From NCBI GenBank assembly GCA_963575745.1, contig CAUYUJ010016466.1:1-64000 (forward strand): DNA of 64,000 nucleotides, written 5' to 3'. Of this stretch, positions 40,283 through 52,225 are shown piece after piece. The translations under genes were made by a program, and so were the position numbers. This stretch comes from Prorocentrum cordatum. Lineage: Eukaryota; Sar; Dinophyceae; Prorocentrales; Prorocentraceae. The notes beneath the pieces are model-generated. The model was not told where the DNA came from, ran no database searches, and saw only the letters and a list, made by a program, of their open reading frames with translations. Numbering within the stretch: the first letter of the stretch is position 1; every line of letters starts with the position of its first letter.

Positions 40283-40454
40283 AGGCGCCCTCGGAGCCGC
40301 CGAGCCCGGCACCAGCTCAGCCCGGGCGACTCGGTGCCCACGCTGCGGTAGCTCAGCAGCACCTCCACGCCGCCCGCGTCGGCGCGCCGCACGGAGGGCC
40401 GGCCGTCGAGTCCTGGCGCGCGCGCGCGAGCGCAGCGCGCGGGGAGGCGTGCCG

Positions 40455-40455
40455 C

Positions 40456-40522
<67 letters not shown>

Positions 40523-40563
40523 GTCGTCGTCGTCGTCGTCGCCGCTCCTCGTAGGCGGTCGTA

Positions 40564-40654
<91 letters not shown>

Positions 40655-40655
40655 G
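40455..40655 (+). repeat. (GAC)n joined to (GTC)n
   Basis: GAC triplets to about 40520 switch to GTC triplets, so the strand of the repeat inverts and the two halves could form a long hairpin. Confidence 0.95.
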
Positions 40656-40944
40656 CGTCGAGTCAGCCCGCGTCCTGGACCAGGTGTGCGCGAACCCGTC
40701 GTGGGGGGGAAACTGATCTTGCTGAGGACTGGGAGCACAATCGAGCGGTTGACAATGAGATCAGTTGGACACAAGCCAAGACAAGCAGCACAAAAGGCAT
40801 AACGCTGTCTGCAACAAAAACAGCAGCTCGAGCGCGACGCACTGCAACATAAAGTGCTCGTGCTGGAAAGCAGAGCAACACACACAGTCAGATCGTCACC
40901 CCAGGCGCAACGCCAAAGATAGAGGCTTCCAGATGGGGTTGGGG

Positions 40945-41133
40945 TAGATGGGGTCGGAGGATCGCGCCGCATCGCCGATGCATCGGCGATGCATCGCCGA
41001 TGTATTGGCGATTCACAGGCGACAGGCGACGTCGGCGATGCAGCGCCGACGTCCGTGTCGAGAAAATCGGGCTCCTCATCGAGCTGCACCAGCGATGCAT
41101 CGGCGATGCCGCGCGGTCCTCCGACCCCATCTA
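40945..41133. mobile_element. MITE-like element J with GCATCGGCGATGC palindromes (189 bp)
   Basis: Inverted arms of about 40 bp (40945-40985 and 41093-41133) start TAGATGGGGTCGGAGGA. The arms consist largely of GCATCGCCGATGCATCGGCG palindromes. A truncated copy lies at 62437-62585 and fragments occur near 7555-7600. The frames reading MHRRCIAD-like repeats are artefacts. Confidence 0.8.
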
Positions 41134-42330
41134 CTCGGACCCCATCTACCTGCGGCGAGCCGGGGGGAACTGAGAAAGAGAAGGCCTTCTCGGAAGGCTC
41201 GGAAGTCCCCGAGCCTTGTGAGAGGTTGTCTAAGGCTTCCCCGAAGACAGAGAAAACTGCTCAGAAGGCTGGAGGGCCTCTGGGAAGCCCCGCCGTCTCC
41301 TGAGAGGGCCTTTTCACCTTCTCACTTCCCCCCCTCGCTGGCCGCCGAATCATAGGAGGCCCAAGGATCGTCTCCCCAGGCGCAACGCCAAATACAGCTC
41401 GAAACAAGCAGAATGCAGTCGCGGAGAACCACCCACTCTGCGGAGCTGCCGCTCCTGTTGCTCCCGTACCGGCCGTCCCCTGGCGGGTAACCCTGTGCCC
41501 GTGATAATCAAGCCATGGGGATAAAAAAGTTCGGGATCCTGAAAGGATAAGATTGATCACTGGAGATATCGATGTTAAGATGTGTGGATGGCTCCAAGGT
41601 GATCTGGAGAAGCCTTCCCCTGGAGCTTGTTTGAAGGAGTTGGGTAAGCACGAACCCTGAACCACACGATATTAAAATGATACACTGGCCACTCTTGGGG
41701 GACCTGCCTGCAGGAGGAAGAGGAGGAGGAGGAGATTTCAAGAGAAATCAGAACTTCGGACCGACCTATCGAATTCAAGATGTAAAACTAAAAGGCTTCT
41801 TGGTGTAGGAGTACTCATGGCTACTCTTTTGGGGGGGCAATGACGGCGACAAACAAGCTCAGCTGGTGCGCGTTCGGCGATAACGGCGATGAACGGCGGT
41901 TTGGCTGTTTCGGCCCTATCCAAGTTCTTTCGTTTGCGTAGTCCTATGCTCATCGCAATAAAGCAAGCATAACGCTAGAGCACCACATGGGGCCACGATG
42001 CCAGAATGGGGATCTACCAGAGGGTGATGATGACAACAAAGAATGCGGACGATGATAACACATAATATTCAAAATATGATGATTCAATGTACGAGTTGTC
42101 CCTTCCCGGGTGGTCATCGAGTTCAGCCTCGCCGCTCCGCCCGCCTATGAAATATGAGTATCCCATGGATGACCATGAATCAGGTGCTCAGGGGGGACGC
42201 TTTATTATCGCGGGCATGTGCTTATCTGTGGCTGGCGGGCGTGACATGCAGGGAGCCAGTCACGTCTCCCTCAAAGGTCGCAGGCCGCACGCGCTGCAAC
42301 GAACAACTTGCCACCGCACGAGCCCTCCTC
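41134..42330. other. Unassigned DNA of lower GC
   Basis: CCCCAGGCGCAACGCCAAA occurs at 40902 and 41375, flanking element J at a distance. 41560-42090 is the least GC-rich part of this half and has no recognised gene on either strand. Confidence 0.5.
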
Positions 42331-43023
42331 CTCCTCCTCGAACTCGAACTCGAACTCGAACTCGAACTCCTCCTCCTCCTCCTCCTCCTCCTCCTCCTCC
42401 TCGAGCCCTCGAGCCCACGAGCCCACGAGCCCGCTCGACGAGGAGCCCGCCTCCGAGGCCCGCCGCGCGCGCGCGGGAGACGCCGCGCGATGGGGGCGCC
42501 GGTGGGGCCTTGGAGGGGCGGCCGCCGGGGGAAAACGTTAGGGCCTCGGCCTGCCCTGGCCGGGGGGCTGCCAGGAGGAGGAAGAGGAGGAAGGAAAAGG
42601 AGGAGAAGGAGGAAGGAAAAGGAGGAGGAGGAGGAGGAGGAGGAGAAGGAGGAAGGAAAAGGAGGAGGAGGAGGAGGAGGAGGAGAAGGAGGAGGAGGAG
42701 GAGGAGGAGGGGCAGCAGGACACCGGAGAAGAGGCACCACGCCTGCCAGGAGTGCCCCCGGCCCAGGGCGCCCCCGGCCCTTTGCACGGCTGCGCCGTCG
42801 ACGGGTGCGACGCGCCCGAGTCTGCGACGGCCCTTTGCACGGCTGCGCCGCCGCTGGGTGTGCAGCAGGTGCGCCCCGCGAGCAGCTCGTTGCTCCACCC
42901 TGGGGACCTCTGCGCCTCGTGGGCGGTGGAGGCCGTGGGGACCTCCTCGGAAGTCCGGGGGGCGCCTTGGGCACCTGGGGGCACCTCTGGCAACCTCCGA
43001 TCTCTGGGTCCCCCAGGCCTGGC

Positions 43024-43082
<59 letters not shown>

Positions 43083-43130
43083 GCATCGTCATCATCGTCG
43101 TCATCGTCATCGTCATCGCCGCGGCCTGCG
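42331..43130 (+). repeat. GAACTC and CCT tracts, GGA/GGAAAA tract, CATCGT tract
   Basis: CTCGAACTCGAACTC (42336-42370), CCT (42368-42402), GGAGGAGAAGGAGGAAGGAAAA blocks (42575-42718) and CATCGTCATCGT/GTC (43024-43128). Long frames on both strands are repeat artefacts. The CCCTTTGCACGGCTGCGCCG word is duplicated at 42777 and 42831. Confidence 0.85.
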
Positions 43131-43686
43131 CGGGCCGCTTGCGCGGCACACCCCGTGGAGCAGAGGCACCGGGGCATCGGCATCGGATCGGGAAGCCGGA
43201 TCGACATCGAAGCCGGGTCGAATCTTTGGCGATCGGGGCCCCAAGCCGGCGATCGCCGCCTCGGCTCGGAAATCGGAACCGCGGAGCCGGATGGGGGTCG
43301 GATCGGACCTCTCTCTGTCGAGCCGGACCGAGACCGGACCGGGAACGAACGGGCTCCCTCGGGCCAGCAGGAGCTGCGCGGGCGAGCGAGGATGACGATC
43401 GCGCTGGGGAGATGGAGAGAACGACCGAGGGAGGGCGAGCGCACGAGATGACGCCCTCGGCCCTCAGCCGGACCAGGGCCCCTAAATGAACCGAACCTGC
43501 CAGGGCCGTCCAGGCGTCTGCGGCCCGCCCCCGCAGAGCCCGCGGTCCGACAATTAAGGGCGGGCCTGCTTGGCACCGCCAGCCGCACCCCACACCGCAT
43601 CGACTCACACAAAGGTTGCCGACGAAACGACCTCTGCCGTCGGCTCAGGTCCTCCCTTAAAACGACGCGAAGATCGGGACAAAATC
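43131..43686. other. GC-rich DNA, no supported gene
   Basis: Contains GATCGGGA and GCCGGATCGACATCG-like words (43185-43340), simple in composition. No domain seen. Confidence 0.5.
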
Positions 43687-43817
43687 GGATCGGGATAACT
43701 CGAAATCTCTGAGGATCGGCGGGTTTGGAGGATGTATTCGGCGCCGCGGCCGTTCCAGAGCGTTCCGGAACGCTCTGAGAGCGCTCCAGAACGCTCTGGA
43801 GCGATTTATCCCGATCC
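43687..43817 (-). mobile_element. MITE-like element B, copy 2 (131 bp, inverted)
   Basis: Bounded by GGATCGGGATAA (43687-43698) and its complement (43806-43817). It is the reverse complement of 7097-7227 with scattered substitutions and no net length change. Homology runs a few bases past both ends (AAACAGGGCTA). Confidence 0.88.
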
Positions 43818-44460
43818 TAGCCCTGTTTTAGGTCCTCCCTCGGCCCTGGAGGTGGGAGAGGACGGCCGTGGCACAGACTCCGGCCGCGCAGTGGGCAGGT
43901 GAAGGGCAACGAGAAGGGGGGACCGGCTCAGGGGCGGAAGCCTCAGCCCTCGCCGGTAGAGCGGCGAAGCCGCACGGTCTTTGGCGGGGTGGGCTATCGG
44001 GCCCTTATCTGATTAGCAATGAAAGGACCCCCAACCCTCTGGGAGGCGACCTTGGCCAGGAGGCCAACGAACATTAGGGAGGAGGGGTCTGTCCTGCAGA
44101 CGTATCAGGCCAAGCCGCCCAGATCAATCATCCCTACACAAAGACGGGGACCCCAGTGAGTGAGGCCACGCCTTCACCATGTTAGTAGGATTATGTAGGG
44201 CCTGTCCCCCTACAGGGGGATTTTCGACGAACAAAAAAAAATACCCCAAGAATGCTCCAAAAAGGTAAAAAATACTCAAAAAAAGGTCGGGGACTATTGT
44301 TTTATAATTTGTTGTTATTTATTGGGTATCTTTTATTCCCAACCAACCTGTGTTGTTGGGTCCTCGTTTTGAAGAGACGGTCCCCGCGTTCCTTCCTCCT
44401 TCCTCCTTCCTCCTTCCTCCTTCCTCCGCCTCTCCCTCCTCCTCCCTCCTCCCCCTCCCT
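43818..44460. other. Unassigned DNA
   Basis: 44225-44360 is AT-rich (poly-A runs and TTTATAATTTG), and 44390-44460 is TTCCTCC-rich. No gene seen. Confidence 0.5.
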
Positions 44461-45034
44461 TCTGGCACACCCCTCACACGTTTCGTGGCCCCATAAGGAG
44501 CTCCACCGAAGGCCCCAGTGGCTGCGCCCGCATGCGGTTCCACCCCCCCATTCTGGCACACCCCTCACACGTTTCGCGGCCCCATAGGGAGCTCCACCGA
44601 AGGCCCCAGTGGCTGCGCCCGCATGCGGTTCCACCCCCCCATGCTGGCACACCCCTCACACGTTTCGTGGCCCCATAGGGAGCTCCACTGAGCGCCCCAG
44701 TGGCTGCGCCCGCATGCGGTTCCACCCCCCCATTCTGGCACACCCCTCACACGTTTCGCGGCCCCATAGGGAGCTCCACCGAAGGCCCCAGTGGCTGCGC
44801 CCGCATGCGGTTCCACCCCCCCATGCTGGCACACCCCTCACACGTTTCGTGGCCCCATAGGGAGCTCCACTGAGCGCCCCAGTGGCTGCGCCCGCATGCG
44901 GTTCCACCCCCCCATTTCGGCACACCCCTCACATGTTTCGTGGCCCCATAGGGAGCTCCACCGAGCGCCCCAGTGGCTGCGCCCGCATGCGGTTCCACCC
45001 CCCCATTTCGGCACACCCCTCACATGTTTCGTGG
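44461..45034 (+). repeat. 91-bp tandem satellite, 6.3 units
   Basis: CTGGCACACCCCTCACA recurs at 44461, 44552, 44643, 44734, 44825 and 44916, with a partial unit from 45007. Alternate units share variants (CATTCTGG versus CATGCTGG; CCGAAGG versus CTGAGCG), suggesting a 182-bp higher-order unit in the middle. It starts and ends abruptly. Confidence 0.97.
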
Positions 45035-45257
45035 CCGGGGGGCGCCACCGAAGAATATATCCACAATTGCGGTATTCACAACTACGTATGGTTGGGTCTT
45101 TCGTCAGGCTAATTTTTCGTAGAAAATCCCTCTGGAGGGGGACCAGGGGTTCTTTGCTTTATCCTCGCTGGCCATCGGCGGTCCACGGGCGATTGGGGGT
45201 CGACGCGTCCGCCCCCCCTGAGCCCATGGCCCCCTGACGTCGCCCCGGACGAGCGCA

Positions 45258-45401
45258 CGACACACACACACACAACACACACACACAAACACACACACAC
45301 ACCCACACCCACACCCACACCCACACACACACGCCCACACACACACACACACCCACACACACAGACACACAGACACACACAGACACACACAGACACACAC
45401 A

Positions 45402-45438
<37 letters not shown>

Positions 45439-45840
45439 ACACCCACACCCACACCCACACACACACACCCACACGCACACACACGCACGCACACACACAG
45501 ACACACAGACACACAGACACACACAGACACACACAGACACACACAGACACACACAGACACGCACGCACACGCACACGCACACGCACACGCACACGCACAC
45601 GCACACGCACACGCACACGCACACGCACACACCACACACCACACAGACACACAGACACACAGACACACAGACACACAGACACACAGACACACAGACACAC
45701 AGACACACAGACACACAGACACACAGACACACAGACACACAGACACACAGACACAGACACACACACACAGACACACACACACAGACACACTCACACTCAC
45801 ACACACACACACCACACACACACACCACACACACACACCC
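45258..45840 (+). repeat. CA-rich compound microsatellite
   Basis: CA with regular variants: CACCCA blocks, ACAGACAC blocks and a CACACG block (45560-45630). Cys/Val-rich minus frames of up to 293 residues are artefacts. Confidence 0.97.
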
Positions 45841-45954
45841 ATAAGGACGGCCGAGCGGAGGAGGGCTGGCCATGGGTGTGGGTGCGGGTCGTCGGACCCC
45901 CAGGGGAGCTCCCGTTCCGGTGGGGACCCCCCTCCGACAACACGCACCCCATGG

Positions 45955-46205
45955 CGCCCTCCGTCGCCTCCTGCAAGCCTCGTCAAACATATCCAGAAAT
46001 TGAAGTTGAAATCTTGGAGCACGATGCTCTCGGGCACTTCTCAGAAAGCGCGCTCTTCAATGCTGACAGAGGGTGGGCTCGGCTTTTGGACACCACCGCT
46101 CCCGAGTCAACAGGAATCCGTCAGCTCTGGAGCAGAGCTGACCCCACAACCACCGAATTCAGAAGTCTTCTGTTTATTCTTGACGAGGCTTGTAGGGGCA
46201 TGGGT
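45955..46205. mobile_element. Possible short inverted-repeat element
   Basis: GCAAGCCTCGTCAA near 45972 is inverted at about 46180 (TTGACGAGGCTTGTAGG). The 190 bp between are less GC-rich than the surroundings. Only one copy found. Weak call. Confidence 0.4.
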
Positions 46206-46321
46206 TGGGCGCCCGAGTTATCCGGGGTAACTCGGGTCCGGGGTAACTCGGGTTTGCATTCCCGAAAAAGGAACCCGAGTTAGCCCTGACCCGAGCTACC
46301 CCTGAGGATTCGGGGCTCTGA
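46205..46321 (+). repeat. Lone monomer of the 113-bp satellite
   Basis: Matches single units at 60459-61137 from GCGCCCGAGTTATCCGGGG to GATTCGGGGCTCTG, including four or five bases outside the unit (GTTGG). Confidence 0.9.
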
Positions 46322-47410
46322 ATGGGTGCGTGTTGTTCGTCCGTCGGCCCCCGAGCAGGGGCGCGGGGCCGGGCCCGCGGCGGCAGCGGCCGCGCGCCCG
46401 GCGCGGGGGGGGAATCCCACGGGCACGACCAGGCTCACGTTGTTGCTGGGGAGCGCGACCACCCTCGCCTGGCCGGGAACAGGGAAGGGCGACACCAGCA
46501 CCAGCAGGGCGAGGAGGTGCGAGGAGGCCAGGGGCGTCTCCCTGGTGATGTGCCCCCCCCCCCCCCCCTCGCTCGAGACATCCCCAGCATCCATGTCGGG
46601 GAGGCTTCGTGGACCTCCTCGCTGGGGGAGGAAGAGGAGGAGGAGGAGGAGGAGGGCGCCGAAGGGGGGACCCGCCAGCGACCCGCGTCGCGAGGGCACC
46701 TCGCGGCGGCCGGCGTGCCCTCGGCACAGGCCAGCGCTCGGGCACCCGAGGCCCCCGAGAGAGGGCGGGGCCAGTGGCGGGAGGCTGGCCCTGGGGAGGG
46801 GGGCGAGATCTCCGGGGCCACGCGCTGCCAGTATACGCGTGCTGCGCATGTGCACACACACATGCACACATGGGCATGCGCATGCGTCTCTCCCTCTCTC
46901 TCTCTCTATATATATATATATATCCCTTTCCCTATCTCTGCGTGTATATATATATATATATCTATATCTACATCTACATCTACATATACATGAACATACA
47001 CATACATATATATATATATATATAGATACGAGTGTGGACCCGTGGATTAAATCCGCGAAGTTGGGCGGATCGAAGCATGGTGGCGCGCGCTGGGTGGTGC
47101 GACGCTGCCAGCTACTGCCGTAGATCCTTTGAAGCTTGTTCTAGTGCTTTTCCCCCGCCGAAGGCGCCCAATGCATCGAAACGGGAAGTGTTCGAGCTTC
47201 GCAAGAGGCAGAAATTCAGGAGTCCAGGCCTGAGAAACGTTGGAAGATTCGCGCCGGGATCGCGGCGGACGCGGGAGCAGGTTCGGGCAAACGCGGCGCC
47301 GTCTCGGGCCGCGTCAGAGGCGTCGGAACGGAGTCGCGGCAAAGTAGGGAGCGCAGCGGGGCAGCCCCAGGGCCACCGGAGCGTCAAGCCTCTCGCCTCT
47401 CGTCCGCCCC
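46322..47410. repeat. GC-rich DNA, then CT and TA microsatellites
   Basis: 46880-46930 is CT, then TA; 46940-47030 is TATATA and CATCTACATC. The flanking GC-rich DNA has no recognised gene. Confidence 0.7.
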
Positions 47411-48420
47411 CCTCTGTTGGAAACAATTTTGAAGCTTCTTGGGAGCCGTTTGGGAGCTCTATGGGAACTGTTTTGGGCTCCTCGGGGGCTTCTCGGAGCC
47501 CTCTTAGGCCGGCAGGGCGCCTCGTGGGCGCCGTCTTGGGCCATCTTGGGCGCCTATCGGGCCGTCTTGGGGCCATCGTGGGCTGTCCTGAGCCCCTCTT
47601 GGGCCTCTCGTGGGGTCCTCTTGGGTCGTCTTGGGCGCCTCTTGGGCCGTCCTGGGCCCGTCTGGAGCCATCTGTGGGCCCTCTTGGGGGCCGTCTTGGG
47701 TGATCTTGGAAGCCTCTGGGGCCGTTGTGGACGCTTCGAAAAGCAATAAGCCGAATCTGCTGAAAATGTGAATTTTCCGAAGGGGCTGTGACGAATTTAG
47801 CTTGAAGGAACTCTTTCGGGGGACCCCTTGGACCCGCCTGGAACCGTCCGGGGGCGTCTTTGGGGCTCATGGGGCCGTCTGGAGAGCATCTTGGGCCGCC
47901 TGAGGTCGTCTCGGGGCCTCCATAGGCCGTCTCGGGGCTGTCCTGGGCCCCTCTTGGGCCTCTCGGCCTCTCGTGGGATCCTCTTGGGTCGTCTTGGGCG
48001 CCTCTTGGGCCGTCCTGGGCCCGTCTGGAGCCATCTGTGGGCCCTCTTGGGGGCCGTCTTGTGCGATCTTGGAGGCCTCTGGGGCCGTGTTGGACGCTTC
48101 GGAGACCAACAAGCCGAATCTGCTGAAGATGTCAATTTTCCGAAGGGACTGTGAAGATTCTTGCTTGATGGAGCTCTTTCGGGGGACCCCTTGGACCTGC
48201 CTGGAGCCGTCCAGGGGCGTCTTTGGGGCTCATGGGGCCGTCTGGAGAAGATCTTGGACCGCCTGAAAGCCGTCTTGGGTCGTCTCGGGGCCTCCATGGG
48301 CCGTCTCGGGGCTCTTTTGGGGAGCTCCGGTGCCGTTTCGGGCCCTTCCGGGGGCCCTCCGGAGCCGTTGTGGGGTTCTCTGACGGCTCTGGGAGCCGGG
48401 GCCCACGCAAACCCACCAGG
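47411..48420 (-). repeat. CAAGACGGCC repeat array P6, inverted, with a 363-bp tandem duplication
   Basis: GGCCGTCTTGG and CTCTTGGGCC words on the plus strand. A unit starting CGAATCTGCTGAA at 47752 repeats at 48115 and includes the unique spacer TTTCGGGGGACCCCTTGGAC. This is the clearest evidence that the family spreads in modules of a few hundred bp. Confidence 0.88.
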
Positions 48421-48469
48421 CATCTTTCGGATTTATTTGAATGGATATCGGTGTGTGTGTGTATGTGTG

Positions 48470-48502
<33 letters not shown>

Positions 48503-48769
48503 TTGTGTGTGCGTTTGTCAACATGATCCGCCGGCCCCCACCGGGGGCACAAGGCTGCGAAGGTGTGCGCGGTCTGCTGTCATGTGTTATGTGTTGTCTT
48601 CTGCTGTTTGGCCTTTTGTCTCTCCAGTCCTGCTTCCTGCTTCCTGTTTACTATACTGGAAGGGGCCCCGCCGCGTCACCAAACAGCCAACGGGGTGGGT
48701 AAACCTCAAATCCAGGCTGCTCCGGGCCACCCCAGGATTCTCATGGCGACGCCACCGCGCGGCCAGAAC
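48421..48769. repeat. GT microsatellite (48448-48516) and unassigned DNA
   Basis: A GT run with GC-for-GT interruptions. 48530-48769 shows no gene. Confidence 0.85.
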
Positions 48770-49330
48770 GGCCCGAGAGGCCTCCAAGATTGCCAGACGA
48801 GGCTCCGATGAGAGCCTCAGGAGGCCAAGACGGCCCAAGATGTCCCACGATGGGCCCAAGACGCTCAAGGTGCTCCCAAGACGGCCCAAGAGGCCTCCAA
48901 GAGGCTTCCCCAGAGGGCCCCACGAAGCAACAAATCAAAGATGTTCCTTACGTTCTTGAAGGTTTTTGGCCTTCTCGCCTTTTCGACTTTCCGACGCTCC
49001 GAGACGGACCAAGAGGTTCCCAAAAGCGCCCCACGACGGCCCTAGAAGCTCCCATGACGGCCCAAGCGGCCCCCAAGACGGGCCTAAAGACGGCCCCAAG
49101 ACGGCCGAAGAGTGACCCAAGACGGTCCAAGAGGCGCCCCAGACGGCCCGACGGCCCCAAAGGGCCCAAAGACGGTCCCGAGGGAGACCCAAGAGGGAGC
49201 CCACGAACCGTAAACTCGACCTTTCCGCCCCGAGAGGGCCCCAGGAGGCCCCCAAGCGGCCCTAAGAGGCCCCAAGGAGACCCCCAAGAGACCCAAAATA
49301 CGACCCAAGAGGCTCCAAAACGGCTTCCAA
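48770..49330 (+). repeat. CAAGACGGCC repeat array P7
   Basis: Plus orientation, with spacer module TTTTCGACTTTCCGACG at about 48980 corresponding to the 690 and 5210 spacers of P1 and P3. Confidence 0.85.
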
Positions 49331-49585
49331 GGAGCTCCAACAGTGACCCACAGACGCTGTCGAGAAGCCTGCCACCAGAAGCACCCACAGCGCTATCCAC
49401 GCAGCCGCACGCAATAGTAATAGGGGGGCCGGCGGCAGAGGGCGAAATCCTAATATATAACCAGTCATACATGTACGCCTCTCTCATGCATAAACTAATG
49501 GATGTGCATATGTATGTGTATATACATATATGGGTTTACCGGCACGTATACGTATACATATATATATGTATATAAGCCTGTATAT
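49331..49585. other. AT-rich spacer before composite element B
   Basis: Contains TATATACATATATGG and GTATACGTATACATATATATAT from 49510. The composite element starts inside this AT-rich DNA. Confidence 0.7.
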
Positions 49586-49731
49586 AATTATCCCGGCAAA
49601 GCAACCTAACAGCGATGTGTAGGAGCATATCTGGAAGCATCCCCCTTAAGATTCAGATGAGAATCCAGTTGTAGAGTTCTGCTGTTCTCGCAGTCGTAGT
49701 CGCATTCGCGATGACAGTCGCAGTGGCCTGC

Positions 49732-51390
49732 ATTAGCCTCAGCCTCAGCCTCAGCCTGCCTCAGCATCAGCCTCAGCCTCAGCTTCAGCCTGCCTCAGCC
49801 TCAGCCTCAGCCTGCTCCTGCATCAGCCTCAGTCTGCCTGCAGCCTCGGCCTCAGCCTCAGCCTGCCTCAGCCTGAGCCTGCCTCAGCCTCAGCCTCAGC
49901 CTCAGCCTGCCTCAGCATCAGCCAGCCTCAGCCTCAGCCTCAGCCTCAGCCTCAGCCTCAGCCTCAGCCTCAGCCTCAGCCTCAGCCTCAGCCTTTCAGC
50001 CTCAGCCTCAGTCTGCCTTCAGCCTCGGCCTCAGCCTCAGCCTGCCTCAGCCTCAGCCTGCATCAGCCTCAGCCTCAGCCTCAGCCTGCCTCAGCCTCAG
50101 CCTGCCTCAGCCTCAGCCTCAGCCTGCTTCAGCCTCAGCCTCAGTCTGCCTTCAGCCTCGGCCTCAGCCTCAGCCTGCCTCAGCCTCAGCCTGCATCAGC
50201 CTCAGCCTCAGCCTCAGCCTGCCTCAGCATCAGCCTGCCTCAGCCTCAGCCTCAGCCTGCCTCAGCCTCAGCCTCAGCCTGCTTCAGCCTCAGCCTCAGT
50301 CTGCCTTCAGCCTCGGCCTCAGCCTCAGCCTGCCTCAGCCTCAGCCTGCATCAGCCTCAGCCTCAGCCTCAGCCTGCCTCAGCATCAGCCTGCCTCAGCC
50401 TCAGCCTCAGCCTCCTCAGCCTCAGCCTGCTTCAGCCTCAGCCTCAGTCTGCCTTCAGCCTCGGCCTCAGCCTCAGCCTGCCTCAGCCTCAGCCTGCATC
50501 AGCCTCAGCCTCAGCCTCAGCCTGCCTCAGCATCAGCCTGCCTCAGCCTCAGCCTCAGCCTGCCTCAGCCTCAGCCTCAGCCTGCTTCAGCCTCAGCCTC
50601 AGTCTGCCTTCAGCCTCGGCCTCAGTCCTCAGCCTCAGCCTGGCCTCAGCCTCAGCCAGCCTGCCTCAGCCTCAGCCTCAGCCTGCCTCAGCCTCAGCCT
50701 CAGCCTGCTTCAGCCTCAGCCTCAGTCTGCCTTCAGCCTCGGCCTCAGCCTCAGGCTGCCTCAGCCTCGGCCTGCATCAGCCTCAGCCTCAGCCTCAGCC
50801 TGCCTCAGCATCAGCCTGCCTCAGCCGCAGCCTCAGCCTGCCTCTGCCTCAGCCTCAGCCTCAATCTGCCTTCAGCCTCGGCTTCAGTCTCAGCCTGCCT
50901 CTGCCTCAGCCTGCATCAGCCTCAGCCTCAGCCTCAGCCTCAGCCTCAGCCTGCCTCAGCCTCAGCCTCAGCCTGCCTCAGCCTCAGCCTCAGCCTCAGT
51001 GCCTTCAGCCTCGGCCTCAGCCTCGCCTGCCTCAGCCTCAGCCTGCAGCCTCAGCCTCAGCCTCAGCCTCAGCCTCATCAGCCTCAGCCTCAGCCTCAGC
51101 CTCAGCCTCAGCCTCAGCCTCAGCCTCAGCCTCAGCCTCAGCCTCGGCCTGCTTCAGCCTCAGCCTCAATCTGCCTTCAGCCTCGGCTTCAGTCTCAGCC
51201 TGCCTCAGCCTCAGCCTGCATCAGCCTCAGCCTCAGCCTCAGCCTGCCTCAGCCTCAGCCTGCATCAGCCTCAGCCTGCTTCAGCCTCAGCCTCAGCCTG
51301 CATCAGCCTCAGCCTGAGTCTGCCTTCAGCTTCGGCCTCAGCCTCAGCCTGCCTCAGCCTGCCTCAGCCTCAGCATCAGCCTGCCTCAGC
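49732..51390 (+). repeat. CTCAGC/CAGCCT hexanucleotide minisatellite B
   Basis: As in copy A, with a different arrangement of variant hexamers and long pure (CAGCCT) runs near 49925-49995 and 51045-51150. Confidence 0.95.
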
Positions 51391-51836
51391 ATTCAAAATG
51401 TGGCCAGGGAATGGAATTCTGGGAACTCGAAGAACACGAAGTGGCCTACAGTTTGCTCCGGGCATTCAAAATCATTCCCAGGAATGGAGTTCTGGGAAGT
51501 CCAAGAGCACGAAGTGGCCTACAGTTGGCTCCGGGCATCCAAAATGTGGCCCGGGAATGGAGTTCTGGGAACTCGAAGACCACGAAGTGGCCTACAGTTG
51601 GCTCCGGGCATCCAAAATGTGGCCCGGGAATGGAGTTCTGGGAACTCGAAGACCACGAAGTGGCCTACAGTTGGCTCTGGGCATCCAAAATGTGGCCCGG
51701 GAATGGAGTTCTGGGAACTCGAAGACCACGAAGTGGCCTACAGTTGGCTCCGGGCATTCAGAATGCGGCCCGGGAATGGAGTTCTGGGAGGTCGAAGAAT
51801 GGAGTTCTGGGAGGTCGAAAAGCACGAAGTGTGTGA
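51391..51836 (+). repeat. 73-bp tandem repeat, copy B
   Basis: Six units from 51395 with the same unit order as copy A; the two copies differ by only scattered substitutions here. Confidence 0.95.
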
Positions 51837-52109
51837 CTGTTTGCGAAAAACAAGGTTCCCCGGCAATCCCCAACGGCCCCCCAACGGCCCCCCAACGGCT
51901 CCCCAACGGCTGCCCAGACCCCCCTGTGGTGTAATGTGCTGCTCTCTTTTTACACCACTAGAAACCTATCAGTCTTCGCTGTTAGGTAAAAACACACATT
52001 ACTAGATGCTAAGTTATACCCACGTATATGTATATCAGTGTGAGGGGGCCGAACGGTCATTCACTGTCCCTGGGTGCGAGGCTGAAAAAAGGATTCCGCG
52101 GTGCGGATT

Positions 52110-52140
52110 CTCGTTGTTGTTGGTTGTTGTTTGTTGTTGT

Positions 52141-52219
<79 letters not shown>

Positions 52220-52225
52220 GTCGTC
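52110..52225 (+). repeat. (GTT)n tract
   Basis: GTT triplets with a few GTTT interruptions; begins 120 bp after composite element B. Confidence 0.97.

Larger units (their letters stand above)
49586..51990 (+). mobile_element. Composite repeat element, copy B (about 2.4 kb)
   Basis: Same leader, hexamer field, 73-bp units and tail as 1517-3943, with the 12-bp inverted repeat at 49604-49615 and 51976-51987. It lacks the outer 100-bp inverted arms of copy A, so those belong to the insertion site of A and not to the element. The 764-residue frame 49711-52005 is low complexity and reads through the 73-bp units. I do not call it a gene. Confidence 0.75.

Noticed and set aside
40945-41133. Regular palindromic repeats that could suggest a CRISPR array
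   Set aside because: No unique spacers of constant length; the palindromes are the arms of a MITE-like element in a eukaryotic genome.
45104-46037. Cys/Val-rich frames of 228-293 residues that look like a cysteine-rich protein
   Set aside because: They are translations of a CA microsatellite on the minus strand.
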